A stretch of 5,581 bases of DNA, from positions 1 to 5,581 of the forward strand of contig WTHG01000196.1 in assembly GCA_011523245.1 (NCBI GenBank), in the 5' to 3' direction. Both the position numbers and the translations under genes were made by a program. Origin of the DNA: Verrucomicrobiales bacterium. GTDB lineage: Bacteria; Verrucomicrobiota; Verrucomicrobiia; Limisphaerales; UBA1100. The notes below the pieces were generated by a model. That model was not told where the DNA came from. It saw only the letters and a program-made list of their open reading frames with translations, and made no database searches. The stretch's first letter is position 1. Each line of letters begins with the position of its first letter. Of this stretch, positions 3,374 to 5,581 are shown in pieces.

Positions 3374-5581
3374 TCACGGGCAATTAGGCCAGCATTTCTT
3401 ATATTTTTTACCGCTACCGCAAGGGCATGGATCGTTACGTCCCACTTTAGGGCCTGACCGAACAGGACGTGGAGCCGCTGAGCCTTGTTTCCCGCTCACC
3501 TCAGCATTGACTTCGCTGACGATTTCGCCAGCTTGCGCGATGGAGGGATCAATACCAAGCGCATTGGCCATCTGTGTACTAGCTTTGTCAGAGAGACTGC
3601 GCATAAGATTCATGGCAGCTTCAAGGCTAGTCGCGGTTCGGAAAATGTTATTGCAAACTTCCTCGCGGATGTTCTCCATCAAGTCCATGAACATATCGCG
3701 CGCTTCGGTTTTGTACTCTACCAATGGATCTTTCTGGCCGTATGACCGCAGGTGAACGGATTGGCGCAGTCCATCCATTGCATACAGGTGTTCGCGCCAG
3801 AGGCGGTCGATCGAAACCAGAATCGCACGTCGCTCCACATGCACAAGCGCCTCCGGATCTTCGGTTTTGATTTTTACGCGGTATACTTCCTGTACAGCAT
3901 CAAAGATAAAATGGCAAAGGGCGTATTGCTCGCTTGTAAGACCATCGTACATACTTCCTTCAGGCGGCGTTTCTGAAGCCTGCTCGGCAGTCTGCTTTAA
4001 TTCTTCTTCACCCAAGCCCACTGGGAAGGTTTGGTTCACCCACAAAGCCAGTCCAGTGTAATCATACCCAACCTCTTCCTCCTCAAAGCCTTGTGGCATG
4101 AAGGATTCGACGCGTTTAACAATCACATCTTCCACCACGTCAAACATCACATCGCGAACATCATCTCCTTTAATGATGTTGTTGCGAAAACCGTAGAGCT
4201 GTTCGCGCTGTTTGTTCATTACGTCGTCGTATTCCAAAGTGCGACGACGAATTTGGTAATGATGTTGCTCCACGCGTTTTTGGGCGCTCTCGATGGAGCG
4301 GTTGAGGAGTGGGTGAGAAATTTCCTCGTCCTCTTCCATACCCACTTTTTGCAACATGCCGGTCATCTTCTCGCTGTTGCCGTAACGTCGCATCAGGTCG
4401 TCTTCGAGGCTGAGGAAGAAGTGCGAGCTTCCAGGATCGCCCTGACGCGCACAGCGGCCGCGCAACTGGCGATCGATACGACGTGATTCATGGCGCTCGG
4501 TACCGAGCACGTGCAGACCGCCGACATCCGGCACGCCTTTGGCTAGTTTGATATCGGTACCGCGCCCGGCCATGTTGGTGGCAATAGTTACCGTACCGCG
4601 TTGTCCTGCGCGGGCGACAATTTCCGCTTCTTGTTGGTGGAACTTCGCGTTTAACACGCTGTGCGGAATACGGGATTTCTCCAGCAACCGCGAAATGTGT
4701 TCACTGGTTTCCACCGCCACGGTACCTACCAGCACGGGACGTCCTTCGGAGTTTAAGCGACTCACCTCTTCGACGACTGCCTTGAACTTCACCTTTTCGG
4801 TGAGGTAAATGGAATCGTCGTTATCCTGGCGTAAACACGGGCGGTTTGGCGGAATAACGAGCACGCCGAGTTTGTAGATATCAAAAAATTCCGCCTGCTC
4901 GGTTTCGGCCGTACCGGTCATACCGGCGAGCTTGGTGTAGAGGCGGAAGTAATTTTGGATGGTGATAGTAGCGTAGGTCTGCGTTTCTTCCTCGATCTTG
5001 ACGCTCTCCTTGGATTCCACGGCTTGATGTAAACCATCACTCCAGCGGCGGCCTTCCATCGGGCGACCGGTGTTTTCGTCCACGATCACGACCTTGTTGT
5101 TTTGCACAATGTACTGCACATCTTTTTCGTAGAGACAGTAGGCCTTGAGTAACTGAGAGGTGACGTGAATGCGTTCGCCTCGCTCCTGCGCCGCGGCTTG
5201 CACTCGCTGTTTTTCGGTCAATTTTTCCTGTGACGAGAGGGATTCATTGGAATCAATTTCATGATGTGCGGTCACGGTATCCGGCATCATAAAGGCTTCT
5301 GAATCGTTGGGGCTGAGGAAGCTGCGTCCTTTTTCCGTGAGATCCGCATCATGGCTTTTCTCGTCGATGGCAAAGAAGAGTTCCTCCTTTTGAGCATACA
5401 GGAGCTTCTTGGTTTGGTCCTTGTGCAGCTCCATTTCGGCCAATTCCAAACGGCGACGGTTGGCGGGATCGACCTTGACCTCGAGCAATCCCGAATGCTT
5501 CGGCTGGCCCTGCTGCACTCGATAAAGCAGCAACCCGATCTCGTGTTCGATCTCTGCATTTTCAGATTCGCCCAGTTTTTT
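3374..5581 (-). CDS. secA: Protein translocase ATPase SecA (5' end outside the window)
   Basis: SecA is the ATPase that drives preproteins through SecYEG. The 735 codons here run open to the window edge (first residues KKLGESENAE), so the N-terminus with Walker A and B is missing and the TTG at 5533 is not a start. In order they encode the later part of the preprotein-cross-linking domain with an enlarged insert (about 5581-5200), V-D-E-N-T-G-R (about 5083-5063), G-M-T-G-T-A-E-T-E (4924-4898), the second nucleotide-binding fold with A-T-N-M-A-G-R-G-T-D-I (4582-4550), motif VI Q-L-R-G-R-C-A-R-Q-G-D-P-G (4468-4430), the helical scaffold (N-K-Q-R-E-Q-L, about 4213), the two-helix finger region (R-L-W-R-E-H-L, about 3805), a variable linker, and the C-terminal zinc motif. 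That motif reads C-P-C, eight residues, C-W-P-N-C, so Trp stands where His or Cys is usual. It appears to be the first visible gene of a three-gene operon. Confidence 0.97.
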   Translation of the reverse strand, partial: KKLGESENAEIEHEIGLLLYRVQQGQPKHSGLLEVKVDPANRRRLELAEMELHKDQTKKLLYAQKEELFFAIDEKSHDADLTEKGRSFLSPNDSEAFMMPDTVTAHHEIDSNESLSSQEKLTEKQRVQAAAQERGERIHVTSQLLKAYCLYEKDVQYIVQNNKVVIVDENTGRPMEGRRWSDGLHQAVESKESVKIEEETQTYATITIQNYFRLYTKLAGMTGTAETEQAEFFDIYKLGVLVIPPNRPCLRQDNDDSIYLTEKVKFKAVVEEVSRLNSEGRPVLVGTVAVETSEHISRLLEKSRIPHSVLNAKFHQQEAEIVARAGQRGTVTIATNMAGRGTDIKLAKGVPDVGGLHVLGTERHESRRIDRQLRGRCARQGDPGSSHFFLSLEDDLMRRYGNSEKMTGMLQKVGMEEDEEISHPLLNRSIESAQKRVEQHHYQIRRRTLEYDDVMNKQREQLYGFRNNIIKGDDVRDVMFDVVEDVIVKRVESFMPQGFEEEEVGYDYTGLALWVNQTFPVGLGEEELKQTAEQASETPPEGSMYDGLTSEQYALCHFIFDAVQEVYRVKIKTEDPEALVHVERRAILVSIDRLWREHLYAMDGLRQSVHLRSYGQKDPLVEYKTEARDMFMDLMENIREEVCNNIFRTATSLEAAMNLMRSLSDKASTQMANALGIDPSIAQAGEIVSEVNAEVSGKQGSAAPRPVRSGPKVGRNDPCPCGSGKKYKKCWPNCP
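3380..3427 (-). other. SecA C-terminal zinc-binding (SEC-C) motif with unusual fourth ligand
   Basis: The last residues are CPCGSGKKYKKCWPNCP and then the stop. The SEC-C motif that binds SecB or ribosomes normally reads C-x-C-x8-C followed directly by H or C. The first three cysteines are at the expected spacing. The next residue is Trp (codon 3391-3389), and a further Cys comes three residues after it (codon 3382-3380). Zinc binding through that later cysteine is possible but is inference. Confidence 0.75.

Noticed and set aside
3398..3403. TATAAG on the minus strand near the secA 3' end as a -10 box for the aldolase-like gene
   Set aside because: It encodes part of the Lys-Tyr-Lys-Lys of the SEC-C motif, and no -35 match is found at 16-18 bases upstream (the nearest TTGCGG is only 13 bases away).
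4031..4486. A 151-residue plus-strand open frame opposite secA
   Set aside because: It lies entirely antisense to well-conserved SecA motif sequence, has no recognisable family pattern and is a by-product of SecA codon usage.
5531..5533. TTG as the start codon of the SecA frame
   Set aside because: The frame stays open for 16 more codons to the window edge with SecA-like sequence, and the missing N-terminal motor domain must lie beyond it.

Overview
The window looks like a chromosomal segment from a PVC-group bacterium, most likely Verrucomicrobiota. Two things point there. One is a lone pseudopilin-like protein of the kind those genomes carry in many copies. The other is a SecA whose preprotein-cross-linking domain has the enlarged form I associate with FCB/PVC bacteria. 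This placement comes from remembered family features, not from a search.

Layout, left to right. Bases 1-35 (minus) are the first codons of a divergent gene that reads like a peroxiredoxin (MAIEVGSKAPD...). It has a near-perfect sigma70-type promoter at 65-93. Bases 36-186 are the shared intergenic region, which also holds a weak candidate promoter and a clear ribosome binding site for the rightward gene. Bases 187-951 (plus) encode a type II secretion/type IV pilin-like protein with a class III prepilin signal. It is followed by a strong intrinsic terminator at 964-990. From 973 to the right edge everything is on the minus strand. In transcription order there is secA (5' end beyond the window), then a DapA/NanA-family aldolase-like gene, then an Old Yellow Enzyme-family flavin oxidoreductase.

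The three minus-strand genes are packed so tightly that they look like one transcription unit. There are 14 bases or fewer between secA and the aldolase-like gene, and an ATGA stop/start overlap between the aldolase-like gene and the oxidoreductase. SecA is the ATPase motor of general protein export. The other two look like a small carbon-compound aldolase/lyase plus reductase pair of unknown substrate, and their link to secA is probably only transcriptional. The plus-strand pilin gene converges on this operon, and its terminator overlaps the last codons of the oxidoreductase gene.

No mobile element, CRISPR array, tRNA or rRNA was seen. The points most worth a second look are the altered zinc-ligand pattern at the SecA C-terminus, the changed active-site residues in both enzymes, the terminator that doubles as coding sequence, and the consensus promoter of the truncated divergent gene.
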